Counted from the stretch's first letter, positions 22,241 through 33,394 are shown. The stretch: DNA of 64,000 nucleotides from Adineta ricciae (GCA_905250025.1 CAJNOJ010000149.1:1-64000); one strand, 5' to 3'. The notes: generated by a model from the letters alone, not told the origin. Program-made: numbers and translations.

Positions 22241-23470
22241 ATGAATTTACTGGTTAACTCGTGTATTCTTATTACATTGATAGTAAAGATTTGTTTTACG
22301 GATGATCGAATTACTGCTTGTCCAGGCATTCCTTTAGAATCTTGTGAATGTTTTCGACGTTTATATGATAGACAAGTAGAAATTTTGAATATGACTGATA
22401 TTATTGTACGTAATTGGGCAATTAATCTTTGGTATCAAGATATTAGTCATTCTTTTCAAAAATTACTTCGAACTGCTCCTGATAGTACACCTGGTCTTCC
22501 CGCAGTTGGTACATGGGTATCATTAGCATCTTGGTCATCACATGTTGTTGGATTTAGTATTCGTCAACAGTCAATACCAGAATTATGGACATATGTCATT
22601 CGTAATTTACCACAACGGATGCAAAATATTCTTGATAGAATTCCGTTTAAATTGGTTGAATTACTGTTCAAAGAAATTCTTCAACATGCAGCATTTGCAC
22701 TTGGTGAAGGAAATAGGGTGATTTTTAGTGATATTGCTACTTCCTATTCGCGTTATGGAATGGAATTCTGTTCATATACAACAAAACCTGATGATGCACT
22801 TTTAGTAGAATTTATTCAAAAGTACGTGTGTACAGATGGTGAATGCACTTTAGCAAAAGCAATTTGGGCACTTTTTAAAGCTCATTTTGGAAGAGATGGA
22901 TCATTAACATTTACTGAACGCGATCAATTAATTCTTGTTCAAAGTATCTATGCTGGCTTAGCAGAACAGACTCACGTAGATCCATATATCAATGCATCTC
23001 TTCCTGGTTATACGCTAGAATGGTGTCGATTTTGGCCAAGTAAGAACGTTTCTGAATGTCCTGTTGTAGTTAATAGTATTGTTACTAAACTTATGGTACA
23101 TGTTATTGTTGGATCACATCGTATACTAGCCGAACAGAATATACCTTCAAAGACGCATAATGGATCAGATTTTTCACCATATCTTTCAGAACTGACATTA
23201 CCAGAAGCACATGATGCTATGTCGAAAATGTTAAATTCTACAACGGTCCAATTAGATCATACAGCTGCGAATGATTGGAATATTCTCGCACAACGGTTGC
23301 GATTTGTAGCACCACTCTTTTGGGTATTTCAAGATCATGAAGAAATCAATTGCTACATATATACAGTCGAGCAAGAACTTCTCATTCGTACGAATCAAGC
23401 TCATCAGATGGATCAAGGTTCATGGTATCGATTGTGTGACAAAGATTGTTGTGCAGCCAATGGTCAATAG
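22241..23470 (+). CDS. secreted protein of unrecognised family, 409 aa (intact copy)
   Basis: Intronless. The ATG at 22241 starts a clear signal peptide (NSCILITLIVKICF) ending near TDD; an upstream in-frame ATG at 22157 would bury it. The mature protein is Cys-rich at both ends (CPGIPLESCECF; DKDCC) and largely helical. Conserved-looking blocks are RNWAINLWYQDISHSF, VGTWVSLASWSSHVVGFSIR, EGNRVIFSDIATSY and WNILAQRLRFVAPLF. I do not recognise a known domain; the GTWVSLASW block faintly recalls hypothetical bacterial proteins, which together with the lack of introns raises horizontal origin as a possibility only. Three broken copies (16,188; 17,091; 29,921) show a locally expanding and dying family. 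Confidence 0.7.
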   Translation: MNLLVNSCILITLIVKICFTDDRITACPGIPLESCECFRRLYDRQVEILNMTDIIVRNWAINLWYQDISHSFQKLLRTAPDSTPGLPAVGTWVSLASWSSHVVGFSIRQQSIPELWTYVIRNLPQRMQNILDRIPFKLVELLFKEILQHAAFALGEGNRVIFSDIATSYSRYGMEFCSYTTKPDDALLVEFIQKYVCTDGECTLAKAIWALFKAHFGRDGSLTFTERDQLILVQSIYAGLAEQTHVDPYINASLPGYTLEWCRFWPSKNVSECPVVVNSIVTKLMVHVIVGSHRILAEQNIPSKTHNGSDFSPYLSELTLPEAHDAMSKMLNSTTVQLDHTAANDWNILAQRLRFVAPLFWVFQDHEEINCYIYTVEQELLIRTNQAHQMDQGSWYRLCDKDCCAANGQ

Positions 23471-23754
23471 GATGGAAGTCATCAATAAAGAATGAATGTA
23501 TTTCCAAAAGAATCTTTTTAAAAAAAATAAAAATCTGAATGAAATAATTCTTACTGAAAACTAATTCGATAAATTATTCTAAACAGAATATAACATAACA
23601 ATACTTATTGCAGCGATTATAGTTTATGAAAGATTTCTAGAAAAAAAACTTAGCATATTACTTTAAAACTTTTACAAAAACTTAAACACTTCGTGAGATA
23701 TTGTTTCAAACGATGGATCCGTTGATGCTAAACAAGGGTGAGTGTGAAAGACCA

Positions 23755-23795
<41 letters not shown>

Positions 23796-23938
23796 TACTT
23801 CTTCTGTGTATAAGCACCAACATTCTCTTCAATGTAAGACGGAACTCGAGATTTTTTCAAATTATTTTATTAATCAAAGAAGAAAATACAGTGTGTGTTT
23901 CAGGTTTAGTTCCATCTGATTAAATGAAAAAGACTTCA
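23471..23938. other. 3' flank with (TA)n tract, duplicated elsewhere
   Basis: Convergent 3' region of the secreted-protein gene (+) and the GPI-anchored gene (-). The first 220 bases are duplicated with changes at 30,570-30,790. A (TA)n microsatellite lies at about 23,759-23,789. No gene. Confidence 0.7.
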
Positions 23939-26469
23939 TCAATACCAAGCAATTAACACCAATAAGCTAATAAATGTATGTGGACCAAAACAATAGAGAT
24001 GGTCAGCACCACCACCAGGAAATGGTGTTACCTTAGTAGTATTAAACAATTTATTATCTATCAGTATTTGTTTGACACGATTGACTGTTGCATCATCATT
24101 GCATCGATCTTTGTTACATGAATAAAGTATTGAACTTTGTGGTTCAAGACTAGCAGAATTGATTGTTGATATTATAAGACCAGTCGGATCAGTTGTTTCG
24201 CGAGTGGTGTCATAATCCCAATACACCCGGTATCCATCTTCGCCTTCCGATATCCACAAATGTCAAAATGCGGCTGCCCTTATTTTAAGACATCATTTTT
24301 CTACGGGTAATCAACAAGAGCTTGCTATCATTTTCCTCAGTGATAGTCCATGTGATGTATCCATCTCAATACCCGCATATCTGACTATATGTGAGAAACT
24401 GAGGAATTTGAGTGGATTTGGTGTATCCATCTCGATACCCTGCCAAAAAACTGAACTATGTGTTTGATCTTGAGGAATTTCAGTGGATTTGGTGTATCCA
24501 CTTCGATACCCTGCCAAAAAACTGAACTATACGTTTGATCTTGAGGAATTTGAGTGGATTTGGTGTATCCATCTCGATACTCGAATATCAGGCTACATGT
24601 GAGAAAATGAGGAATTTGAGTGGATTTGGTGTATCCACTTCGATACCCTGCCAAAAAACTGAACTATACGTTTGATCTTGAGGAATTTGAGTGGATTTGG
24701 TGTATCCATCTCGATACCCGAATATCAGACTACATGTAAGAAAATGAGGAATTTGAGTGGATTTGGTGTATCCACTTCGATACCCTGCCAAAAAACTGAA
24801 CTATACGTTTGATCTTGAGGAATTTGAGTGGATTTGGTGTATCCATCTCGATACTCGAATATCAGGCTACATGTGAGAAAATGAGGAATTTGAGTGGATT
24901 TGGTGTATCCACTTCGATACCCTGCCAAAAAACTGAACTATACGTTTGATCTTGAGGAATTTGAGTGGATTTGGTGNAAGATGGCCATTGGATAGAGCTC
25001 GTCGAGATCTATCTTGGTCTCGCTTGGTCCCGCTTGGTCCCGGCTATAGGCGAATCCTTGTGGAAAATACTCGAATCCTAATCTAAGGTATCCTACGTAA
25101 AATAGACATTATATTCTATACGGTATTTTTATATCCTTCGTATAGTCCATATAGTGCGTAGTGTCTGTTAAAAGCCTGGAGACCTAATTCACTCTCCACC
25201 TGTTCGACGGATCTTCGGTTTATAGTAACTCGATCATAAGTGATATTTTGTACGGGAAATATCCTTCATTCTATACATCAAACCGTACCCGCATACATAT
25301 TATAAATCGCCGTCGCAGCCATCCTCACACAACCTTGAGCGCGCCCTCAGCGATAAGAACCGTGGATGACCCTTCGATACACCGTCAACCAGATAAACTG
25401 TGCATCACTCCTCGATGCACCCTTACTGAGATAAACCCTCATACACCCTTCGAGGCACCCTCACTGAGATAAACCCTCATACACCCTTCGAGGCACCCTC
25501 ACTGAGATAAACCCTCATACACCCTTCGAGGCACCCTCACTGAGATAAACCCTCATACACCCTCACCCTCAAGATAGGATACACCAAATCCACTCAAATC
25601 CCTCAAGCTCAAACACATAGTTCAATGTTATGGCAGGGTATCGAAGTGGATACACCAAATCCACTCAAATCCCTCAGGCTCAAACAGATAGTTCAATGTT
25701 ATGACAGGGTATCGAAGTGGATACACCAAATCCACTCAAATCCCTCAACATATAGGATATGCATTTGGCTTGCTGTAACGAGATCGTTACCCTTTACGGT
25801 ATTGTGTGAAAAATTCTGCTTTAGCTGATTGTTCGGTTGGGTATTCGGACGGCTAGGCTTGGATACCCGGTGTAATGGTATTATGACATCTATGTGTTTC
25901 GCGTGGTGAAACGCATGCTCGGGTTACAACATCGTTTCCACTATAAATTATCGCTTGACAGATACCGCTATTGCAAGTTACCTCCTCATTTTGTTCATTC
26001 TTACACTTTGGATTGTTATTTGCTGAAGTCTGATGCAGAGATTCTGTTAGATTGTTCAATATTGAATCACCATTCAATGCTTTAGCTTGATGAAAAAGTT
26101 CTTGAGCACGATCTTTGCCACAGAAGGCGTCAGTTGTACATAAGTAAATGAATTTTTGTGTTATGGATTTCTTTCGAAACCAGACCGTTGTTGTTAGGAT
26201 TCCTGCGGTCGGCCGTTGAGAAGAAACATCGGATATGCGTCAGCATTGAACGGAAAAGTGGAAAATTTACCTTCACTTGGTAACAGTTCGATCTCTAATG
26301 AAGTGGTACAAACATCTGCTGCACTGTACGTACAGTGTGTTGTATTAATAATATCGATAGTACGATTTAAATTGATAAAGCAGTCAGAATTATGACATTG
26401 AACAGCAGATACTATCGAAGTGGTGTATAGAACAGTTAATAAGAAAAATATCAAAATTTGACAGAACAT
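23939..26469 (-). CDS. secreted Cys-rich GPI-anchored protein (Ly6/uPAR-like), 277 aa
   Basis: Three exons restore one frame: 26469-26271, 26202-25867 and 24237-23939 (199+336+299 nt, divisible by three). A signal peptide (LIFFLLTVLYTTSIVSA) is followed by a Cys-rich region with two apparent modules. The first ends near LCTTDAFCGKDRAQELF; the second starts CKNEQNEEVTC and ends SCNKDRCNDD, a Cys-x-x-Asp-x-Cys-Asn close typical of Ly6/uPAR folds. The C-terminus ends in a hydrophobic run (TFISLLVLIAWY), fitting GPI attachment. The second intron is about 1.63 kb and holds a minisatellite array and the n at 24977; other introns here are near 60 bp. The Ly6 assignment rests on Cys pattern only. A 3' fragment is duplicated at 36,225. 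Confidence 0.65.
24354..24976. repeat. 137 bp higher-order minisatellite
   Basis: GAGTGGATTTGGTGTATCCA recurs throughout. Two related sub-units alternate (about 66 and 71 bp: one with CTCGATACTCGAATATCAGG, the other with TTCGATACCCTGCCAAAAAA), giving a 137 bp period. The array lies in an intron of the GPI-anchored gene and keeps an open frame on the minus strand only because of the period. It stops mid-unit at the n at 24977, so its true length is unknown. Confidence 0.9.
25425..25574. repeat. four 38 bp tandem units
   Basis: ACTGAGATAAACCCTCATAC starts at 25425, 25463, 25501 and 25539, followed in the first three by ACCCTTCGAGGCACCCTC. The units are essentially identical, so expansion is recent. 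Preceding bases (25,360-25,424) contain diverged versions. Confidence 0.9.
25577..25748. repeat. minisatellite copies in reverse orientation
   Basis: GGATACACCAAATCCACTCA occurs three times about 71 bases apart, with GGCAGGGTATCGAAGTGG between. These are reverse-complement copies of the units at 24,354-24,976, so the intron has arms in opposite orientation around the n and the 38 bp array. Confidence 0.85.
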
Positions 26470-27934
26470 TATTTAAAATGAGAGATAAAAATGATGAAAG
26501 AGAGATATTTTCATGCATATGTATTTATAATATTTCTTAGGAAGAGAGAGAATATTTATTGATAACCCTCATTTATCTCAATCACACAGATTCTCTCGGA
26601 ATCAACATCTCATATTTCAACTTCACACGTCATAAACACACGATACATTCAAAACCAAGATCGCATTATTTACTTATAAAAGATCTGTTTTGATATTCTA
26701 GCATACAGTATTTCAAATAAAGCAAGTATGAGTAATTATTGTGCACATAGTTATTCATATCTGCGCCATTTGAAGTACTGTATACTAGGATATCAAAACA
26801 GCTCGCTTGTCAATAAATAATGTAGTCTTGGTTTCGAATTCCTTGTGTGATAAACATATGTATTAAGATGTGATTCATCGTCGTGGTGTCAGCTTTCTCA
26901 CCCTAAATGAACACAACGATAGAAATCTTGTATTTTTTTTTGTAATGCAAAAATTAGTTTCCTGCTCTATTTTTTAAAAATCTGATTGAACTCAGTCCAT
27001 CCTAGGCGCCGCTATTAGTGATTACCATTGAGTCACGCTATATCTCAAGACGAAGTTATATAGAAAAACATCTTCTTTTATTTTTTTCTTATGCAGGAGA
27101 TTTAACAAAATATATCATCCGATCTACTTCAAAAATTTTTTGAGTCGTTTATTCTATAGTAGGATACTTTTTATTAAAATATTTAAAACGAAAAAAACCT
27201 ATCACGCAGTCAGAACATAAGATTTTTATTATCTTTGCTGCTGTATAGCTCACTTTCCCTGACTTTTGCATCCTCTGGTGACTGGACAATTCGTCGAATA
27301 ATTAATTAATTGAAAAAACAAGATTACCATAACATACAGATAGAGAAAATATTTTATAAAAATGATAAAATGTATCAAAAACACTACTAGTTATTTTACG
27401 AAAATTGAAACATTCTGGTAGAAGCAATGTAACAATAATCAAGTGAAAAGAATTTTACTGATCTGAAAAAGTCTCTGTATATTCACTAAAAACCTAAGAA
27501 CTTTATAATATAAAGGTAAATATATTTGATCAAGGGAAAAGTCTATTGAAATTAACCAAATTGTCTCTAGAATATTTTTATAGATTGAATCACTGCGTTA
27601 TGAATTTGATTCTTTTTTAGAAATTGTAATATGAAAATGTTCGATGAAGAACAATTGAACACCGTGAGAAAAAACGTTCATTCGTATTGTCAAGAAATAT
27701 CTATGGAAAATATTGAATAAAGAATTCTTATGAAAATCGTTAAGAATTTGAATTTAAATTATCTATTTGATATTTAATTCTAAATTTTAAAAAAGAAAAT
27801 GAGAAAAAGAAGAAGATATTCTTTTTGATTCAAGTTCTTTTAACAATTCGAATTTATTAAGAAGGTAAAATGACATTTCTATTTAAGTAAAAGAATTTCT
27901 TCAAACTTTTCTTCAGTTCATTTCGAGATGTTTT
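26470..27934. other. intergenic upstream of GPI-anchored gene
   Basis: Contains the inverted repeat at 26,610-26,880. Beyond it (26,880-27,900) I found no gene, only AT-rich DNA. Confidence 0.5.
26610..26880. mobile_element. inverted-repeat (MITE-like) element
   Basis: The left arm includes AAAACCAAGATCGCATTATT and CTGTTTTGATATTCTAGCAT. The right arm read in reverse complement gives GAAACCAAGACTACATTATT and CTGTTTTGATATCCTAGTAT. About 70 bases pair well and weaker pairing extends outward (CATAAACACACGA versus TTTATCACACAAG). The central spacer is about 48 bases. Ends and target duplication are not certain. Confidence 0.65.
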
Positions 27935-29890
27935 TGCTAAAAAATTCAATAATGATGATAAAGTTATTTGAATATATATGGAAAATATTGTCATTGAATA
28001 AATAAATTTTCAATTTTAATTTGGTATTATATTGCTTGGCCATAAATTCGATAAAAAGCAACAGGTAGACGAAAGATAATACATGTAAGGTGCAGGCAAC
28101 GCAAACGTCGAGTGAAATATTTTTTTTCTCTTTTTTTTCCACATCATCTGATAGAGTTATAGACGCTGATCACGAATATCCCCTTTTTAGCCTTATCAAA
28201 AACTTCCTTCTGGTCGTAAAACTCGAAATACCTAGTGGGAATCGTTTTTTGAGAAAAGCTCATTTTTTCAATAAATTTGACAAATTTTCCACTTTCTCCA
28301 ATGTTTTTAAGTTTCAAACTAATTTACTCTAATTGGACATCATCGGTTGTGTCTAAAAGCGTGTTCAAATGAGTTCTAGAGCTAACATGGCATTGTCACG
28401 GGGACTTCGAATCCCATCGACTTGACCGAGTAGAGATCAAATTTGAAAATCTATCTAGTTTTTCCACATAAGAGATATAGACTAATACTATATATCAATC
28501 GGCTCGTCATACCAGTGGTCTAGAAGTGACGTATCGTTTTTTTTTAATTCCCTTCCTATCTCACGAAAACCCGGTTTTTCTGAAACCAACATGATTTTGG
28601 ACAGGAATTAGTCCATTTTATACTCAAAACAGATTTTGGCCTACAAACTAATTACAAATTCGGAATCAGCACAAGGAACTGCGTCGAATAGCCTATATTT
28701 CGATTGAATTTGACCACTTTCATTTTTTCAGATTTTCTACGGTATACTTAAAAATTTCAAATTTTTTAAAAAAGGTCAAAAAATGAAAATGGTCAGATTC
28801 AACTAAAATATAGATTATTCGACGCAGTTTCTTATGCTGATTCCGAATCTGTAATTAGTTTGCAGGTCAAAACCTGTTTTGAGTATGAAATGGACTAATT
28901 TCTGTCCAAAATCATGTTGGTTTCAGAAAACCTGGGTTTTCATGATATAGGATGGGAATTAAGAAAAAACGATACGTCACTTCTAGACCACTGGTATGAC
29001 GAGCCGATTGATGTAGAGTATTGGTCTATATCTCTTATGTAGAGAAACTAGATAGATTTACAAAACTGTGCTCCGCATATTGAAATCCATAAGATTTAGA
29101 GTGCTCTTAGTAGCTGAGTTTTCAGTTCATAGTCTCTTCGAGAACGTTTTTAGACTCAGCGGATGACGCCCAGTCAGAATAAATTAGTTTGAAACTTAAA
29201 AACATTGGAGAAAGTGGAAAATTTGTCAAATTTATTGAAAAAATGAGCTTTTCTCAAAAAACGATTCCCACTAGGTATTTCAGATTTTACGATCGGAAGG
29301 AAGTTTTTGGTAAGGCTAAAAAGGGGATATTCGTGATCAGCGTCTATAACTCTATTAGATGATGTGGAAAAAAAGAGAAAAAGAAAATTTCACTCGAAAT
29401 TCGTGTTGCCGGCACCTTACTTATATGAATAACTAATAAAATCATAATACGTCGATCCTTGACACGTTCAGGATTATTTCGAAATTGTCAAGTATTTATC
29501 AATGTTTCAATTCCAAATAAAGAAAGTAATGTTATTGGAACAATTAAAATGATACAGGAAAACTTGGTCGAGGACGACATAAAAGACTACCATGGGAATA
29601 AACTATAATATCACTGGAAATAGATGCTTGATTATGAAAAATCATTCAGAAGAAAAGAAAGATTCCAATACTCATTAATAAAGCAAAATATTTTGTACTT
29701 CGCTGACGTTGAGGAATTCGAACATCAGATGAAGAAATAAACATTCGATCCATTGATACCATTGAAAGATAATAGTGTGGAACAGTTGCAAATATATGAC
29801 TCAAATATAAATATTGTCGAAAAGCAAATAATGATTGCTGTTATATTAACAATGATATATGAAAAGAGAACACCAATAATGGTAGCACTT
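27935..29890 (-). pseudogene. decayed orphan GPCR split by a palindromic element
   Basis: Outside the insertion at 28,088-29,417 the minus strand reads as a degraded receptor of the type intact at 6,920. From 29,890 down it gives SFHIIVNITAIIICFSTIF-like TM sequence, then PITLLSLFGIETLINT, a stop, FRNNPERVKDRRIMILLVI. It continues past the element with LSFTCCFLSNL. The residues before the element match the usual TM5-loop-TM6 layout. Several stops and frameshifts are present. The sister copy at 33,395-33,790 lacks the element. Confidence 0.65.
28088..29417. mobile_element. 1,330 bp palindromic element with TA target duplication
   Basis: The element begins AGGTGCAGGCAACG and ends GTTGCCGGCACCT, and is flanked by TA on both sides (28086-28087 and 29418-29419). 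Two blocks on each half pair as inverted repeats: about 245 bases at the outside (28,088-28,332 with 29,172-29,417) and about 300 bases inside (28,450-28,750 with 28,755-29,065), separated by a 110 base non-matching spacer. No transposase frame exists, so it is non-autonomous. TA duplication is the mark of Tc1/mariner-type transposition. The uninterrupted paralogue at 33,664-33,665 holds a single TA, showing the empty site. Confidence 0.9.
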
Positions 29891-29920
29891 TAACTTTAAA
29901 GAAAAGTTGAAGTCTTATCT

Positions 29921-30538
29921 CTATTCAAAAGTACGTGTGTGTAGATGATGAATGCAGTCTAGCAAAAGCATTCTGGACTCTTTTTACAACTTATTTTGGA
30001 TGAGATGGATCGTTAATATATGGTGAACGTGATCAATTACTTCTTTTTCAAGGTATGTATGCTAGTTTACCAGAACACATTCATATAGATCCGTATATCA
30101 GTGCATCTCCTCGGACTTATTCTCTGCAATCGTGTCAACTCTGTTCACGTAAAAACGTTTTGAAATGTTTTGAGTTAGTTATTAAAGTGATGATAAATAT
30201 TATCGTTAGTTCACATTGTATATTAGCCGCATAGAATATACTTCGAAAAATGCATAATGGATAAGATTTTTTACTATATCTTGCAGAATTGGCATTATCA
30301 GAAGTACATGATGTTATATTTAGAATGTCGAATTCTACCACACTCTAATTGGATCATACAATTGTGGATAATTACAATAGTATTTGCACAACGAGTTCGA
30401 TTGGTTGCGCCACTCTTTTAGATATTTCAAGATCACGAAGAAATGAACTGTTACGTATATACAGCCGCGCGAGAACTTCTCATTCATATAGATCAAGCTC
30501 ATCAGATGGATCGACAAAGATTGTTGTGTAGCCAATGA
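29921..30538 (+). pseudogene. 3' half of the 22,241 gene family, decayed
   Basis: Matches the intact copy from ATTCAAAAGTACGTGTG (22,815) to the end, through blocks corresponding to DPYINASLPGYTLEW and LRFVAPLFWVFQDHEE. It has in-frame stops (TGA after TYFG; TAG in the AEQN region) and small deletions. The homology continues about 220 bases past the stop codon, so the duplication included 3' flanking DNA. Confidence 0.85.
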
Positions 30539-31632
30539 TCGATGATATGGAAATCACAAATAAAGAATGAATGTATTTTAAACAGAATCTTCTAAAAGAA
30601 AATAAAAATCTGAATGAAATGATCCTTACTAGAAACTAATTCGATAAATTATTCTAAATAGAAAATAACATGAAAATGTCTGTTGCAGCAGTTAATCTAT
30701 GAGTTACTTTAGCAAAAAAAACTTAGTATATTGCTTTAAAACTTTTAGAAAAGCTTAAATACTTTGTAAGAATTGAATTCAGTTTGATATTGTGTCAAAA
30801 GATGATTTTATTAATTCTAACGTTGTAAGAAAAAAACCTAGTACACCAAGATATTGTATTTTATTTCTCTTTTTGATCGAACAGGCGTTTTAACGATCAT
30901 ATTTCATCAATTCTTATAGAACGAAAGTTCAACTTATTATACGAAGATATTTTAGATGTAGATCAATTGTTGACAAAAAAGTTTTTGCTTCAATAAGCAA
31001 TAAGCTGCAATTTATATCAATATGATATGAATTATAGAATCTAATTGACCTCAAATAATTTCTATTTCAATAATTAGAGTTCATTAAACAGAAGAGCTGA
31101 TACTTGAAAAAGAATCGATTCGTTCGTTGTTGAAATTCTGAACAATATTTAAGTCCCTCTCGATTTGTTTATTGCCTGTCTCAGTGAATCAAATTTCATT
31201 TCATTCGAGAATAGTTTTCCCCTTCTTTTCTCTACATGCATGTGTGCTGTGTTTCTTTTTATTTAGTTTACTTGCTTGTTTTATTTTGTCTCTCTGTGTA
31301 CGGCATAGTCTATCTTACTTTAGTTATATAAACATGTTCTATTTTCTCTTTCCAATGTAGTTAAATTAAAGTGGATAAAAATTATCCTTAAATGTTCGTT
31401 CTTTTTCTATTCTTACGCACGTGTACTGTTCACTTCGCTATCTCTTTCTTTCTTTCTTTCTTTCTACTAGATATTTCCCCTGTTGTTTCTCTCGGTCTCT
31501 CCTTTATCTTCGTGGAACTGATTTTAACCATGTCATCCATCTTTTGATTTATTTCATCTTTGGTTTATCATTTGTCGTTTTATTTTTTATATATAGATTT
31601 CTGAATTATTCGATTCCGTCACTTGAAGAGAA
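30539..31632. other. duplicated 3' flank, then AT-rich upstream region
   Basis: 30,539-30,790 is the duplicate of 23,470-23,700. The remainder leads to the gene at 31,633 and has a (TTTC)n tract at about 31,445-31,466. Open plus frames at 31,172-31,690 are low in complexity and not called. Confidence 0.6.
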
Positions 31633-32933
31633 ATGCATCAATGTACTTGTGGTCAAGTATACGACTTTCAACAGCAAGTGTAAGCCTTAATTTTATATTT
31701 TTTGAACTTGTTCAACCTGTGACATCATTTTTATTCAGGATTGCCTGTCAAAAGGCGGCACATTATGGTTTTGTTGCATCTGATGTGGTTCAAAATCGAA
31801 ATGATTATACCACAGTATCGGCTGCATATAGCAATACCTTTTGTCCTACACCCGGTCAAAATGACAGTCGTCTGACTACAATGTCGGCTACACATGAGAA
31901 TTATGGTCAACAAGGTCTTCAAAATGATCGATTTCAATCTGTAAGTTGATTTTGTATTGGTGTCAGACATTTACTAACATTGATATTCTCACTTCTAACC
32001 GTTTTTTCATGGTTGAAATGATCGAAAGTTGCGAGCCGCCAAATTTTTAATTGATGTTTCCAATCATTGTCGGAATTTCAGTTGTGACCGTAGACTAACA
32101 CTTATCCTATCTCAAGAGGAGAGCGTCAAAACATGTTAAGTGAATTTGTTATGCTCGCGAAAAATTAACTAGATACTATAGGAGCTAACACTCAATGGGT
32201 AGTATACGTTTTAGTTCATGCTTTCGTAATCATATATCGAAAAAAGATGAACTTTTGTTATCAAGATATTTAAAATAACTAGTATGATCTTACTGTGAAA
32301 GGACTCGAATATTACATATAACCCTCAACAATAGGTCTGATATGAGTAATATACGATTTTATTCTTAATTCATGAATTCGCTGAGGAGAATGGTCAACAT
32401 TTTTTCTTTGTTCTTATGAATAAAAGCGTCTTTATTTCATTGATATCGAATAACCAATGATCATCAAGAAACAGATAAAGAAACATACAATTGATTTCTG
32501 ACTGATTGTACATACTATCCGGCTGAACTTTTCTTCTTCCTCGTCGTTGAAGGAGAGAACATTTCAATTTCGTTTTTTTCTATTCACGGGCATTTTGCAC
32601 ACGACGGTTCGCATAATTCTCCTCTTGCTTGTCTGTTGTCAACAACAATAAGCCTTTCGATTTCTAAACCTCATGGCAGTTGAAATAGCTGATATCTACC
32701 AAGTATTATTTAAAAAATTTCTCTCAACAATTTTTGTTTTTCTAACCAATTACAATTTCTCTTTTTAGAACTCTGCTCCAAACATACTTTCGGTTGTTGC
32801 TGATCATCAGTATTATATTTCAAATTTAACAAACAATCTTGTATCTGGAAACATGACGAAAGAAGAATGGATCAGCAAAGTGCAACAAGCAACAAATACA
32901 ATAATCAATAAAGTCCAACAAATGGACATTTAA
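31633..32933 (+). CDS. small orphan protein, 137 aa, three exons
   Basis: Exons 31633-31679, 31739-31940 and 32769-32933 join in frame (47+202+165 nt). The protein starts MHQCTCGQVYDFQQQ, continues with a polar middle (NRNDYTTVSAAYSNTF, NDSRLTTMSATHENY) and ends with a helical Gln/Asn-rich segment (TKEEWISKVQQATNTII) before QQMDI. No signal peptide or known domain. Splice sites are canonical (GTAAGC/TTCAG; GTAAGT/TTTTAG). The second intron, 828 bp, is unusually long for this window. Real gene likely from splice quality and in-frame joins; function unknown. Confidence 0.55.
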
Positions 32934-33394
32934 TTGTATTTGTTTTTTTCGAAAGAAATATATTATGCACAAGAAGATTTAAAAAGATGAAGTTCAATAA
33001 AAACAAAGAAGCTTTATTTATGTGTTGATATATAAGTTGGATAAAATATATTTGTGCTATCTAAAATTCGTTCAGCGAAAAGACAAGATCTTAAAGATGA
33101 TAATGATAATAAAATCAAAGAAGTTCAAATACATAAAGGATACCTTTGAATAGATAAAATACTCTTAGGATCAACTAATTTCAAAATAGCTTCATAAATC
33201 ATCGATGAAGACGAACAACCGGTGTTAATATATCGAACAGAATTTGCTTTTTTTCTAGAAAAATTATGTAAATAAGAAAAAAAACAAAAAGCAAGGAATT
33301 TTTACTTTTTAAACATATGAAACATCACGATCAGTTCGACGCACATCTTTTTATGATCAGCTAATGTTACATAGATTTGGTCATCTCGAGAGAC
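32934..33394. other. intergenic
   Basis: A minus stretch near 33,250-33,130 (NTGCSSSSMIYEAILKLVD) is coding-like and could be a fragment of an unidentified gene; too short to call. Confidence 0.35.

Noticed and set aside
24311-24928. Overlapping minus frames encoding repeats of MAGYRSGYTKSTQIP type
   Set aside because: They arise from the 137 bp minisatellite period inside an intron; no start context, stop or domain supports a protein.
25861-25878. Short inverted match between the ends of the minisatellite insertion (GGATACC..GGTGTA)
   Set aside because: A normal GT-AG intron explains the two junctions and restores the reading frame, so terminal inverted repeats are not needed.
28360-28425. 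Possible tRNA: B-box-like GGGACTTCGAATCCC inside the palindromic element
   Set aside because: No matching A-box, acceptor stem or anticodon arm could be folded around it, and the other arm of the element lacks it.
30770-30840. Resemblance to the reductase gene (FDIVSKDDF versus FDIVSKDEF)
   Set aside because: Only about 40 bases match and no neighbouring domain sequence is present; may be chance or a very small fragment.
31172-31690. Plus frames with Phe/Leu/Ser-rich hydrophobic sequence
   Set aside because: Produced by T-rich low-complexity DNA with a (TTTC)n tract; no signal-peptide or TM family pattern.
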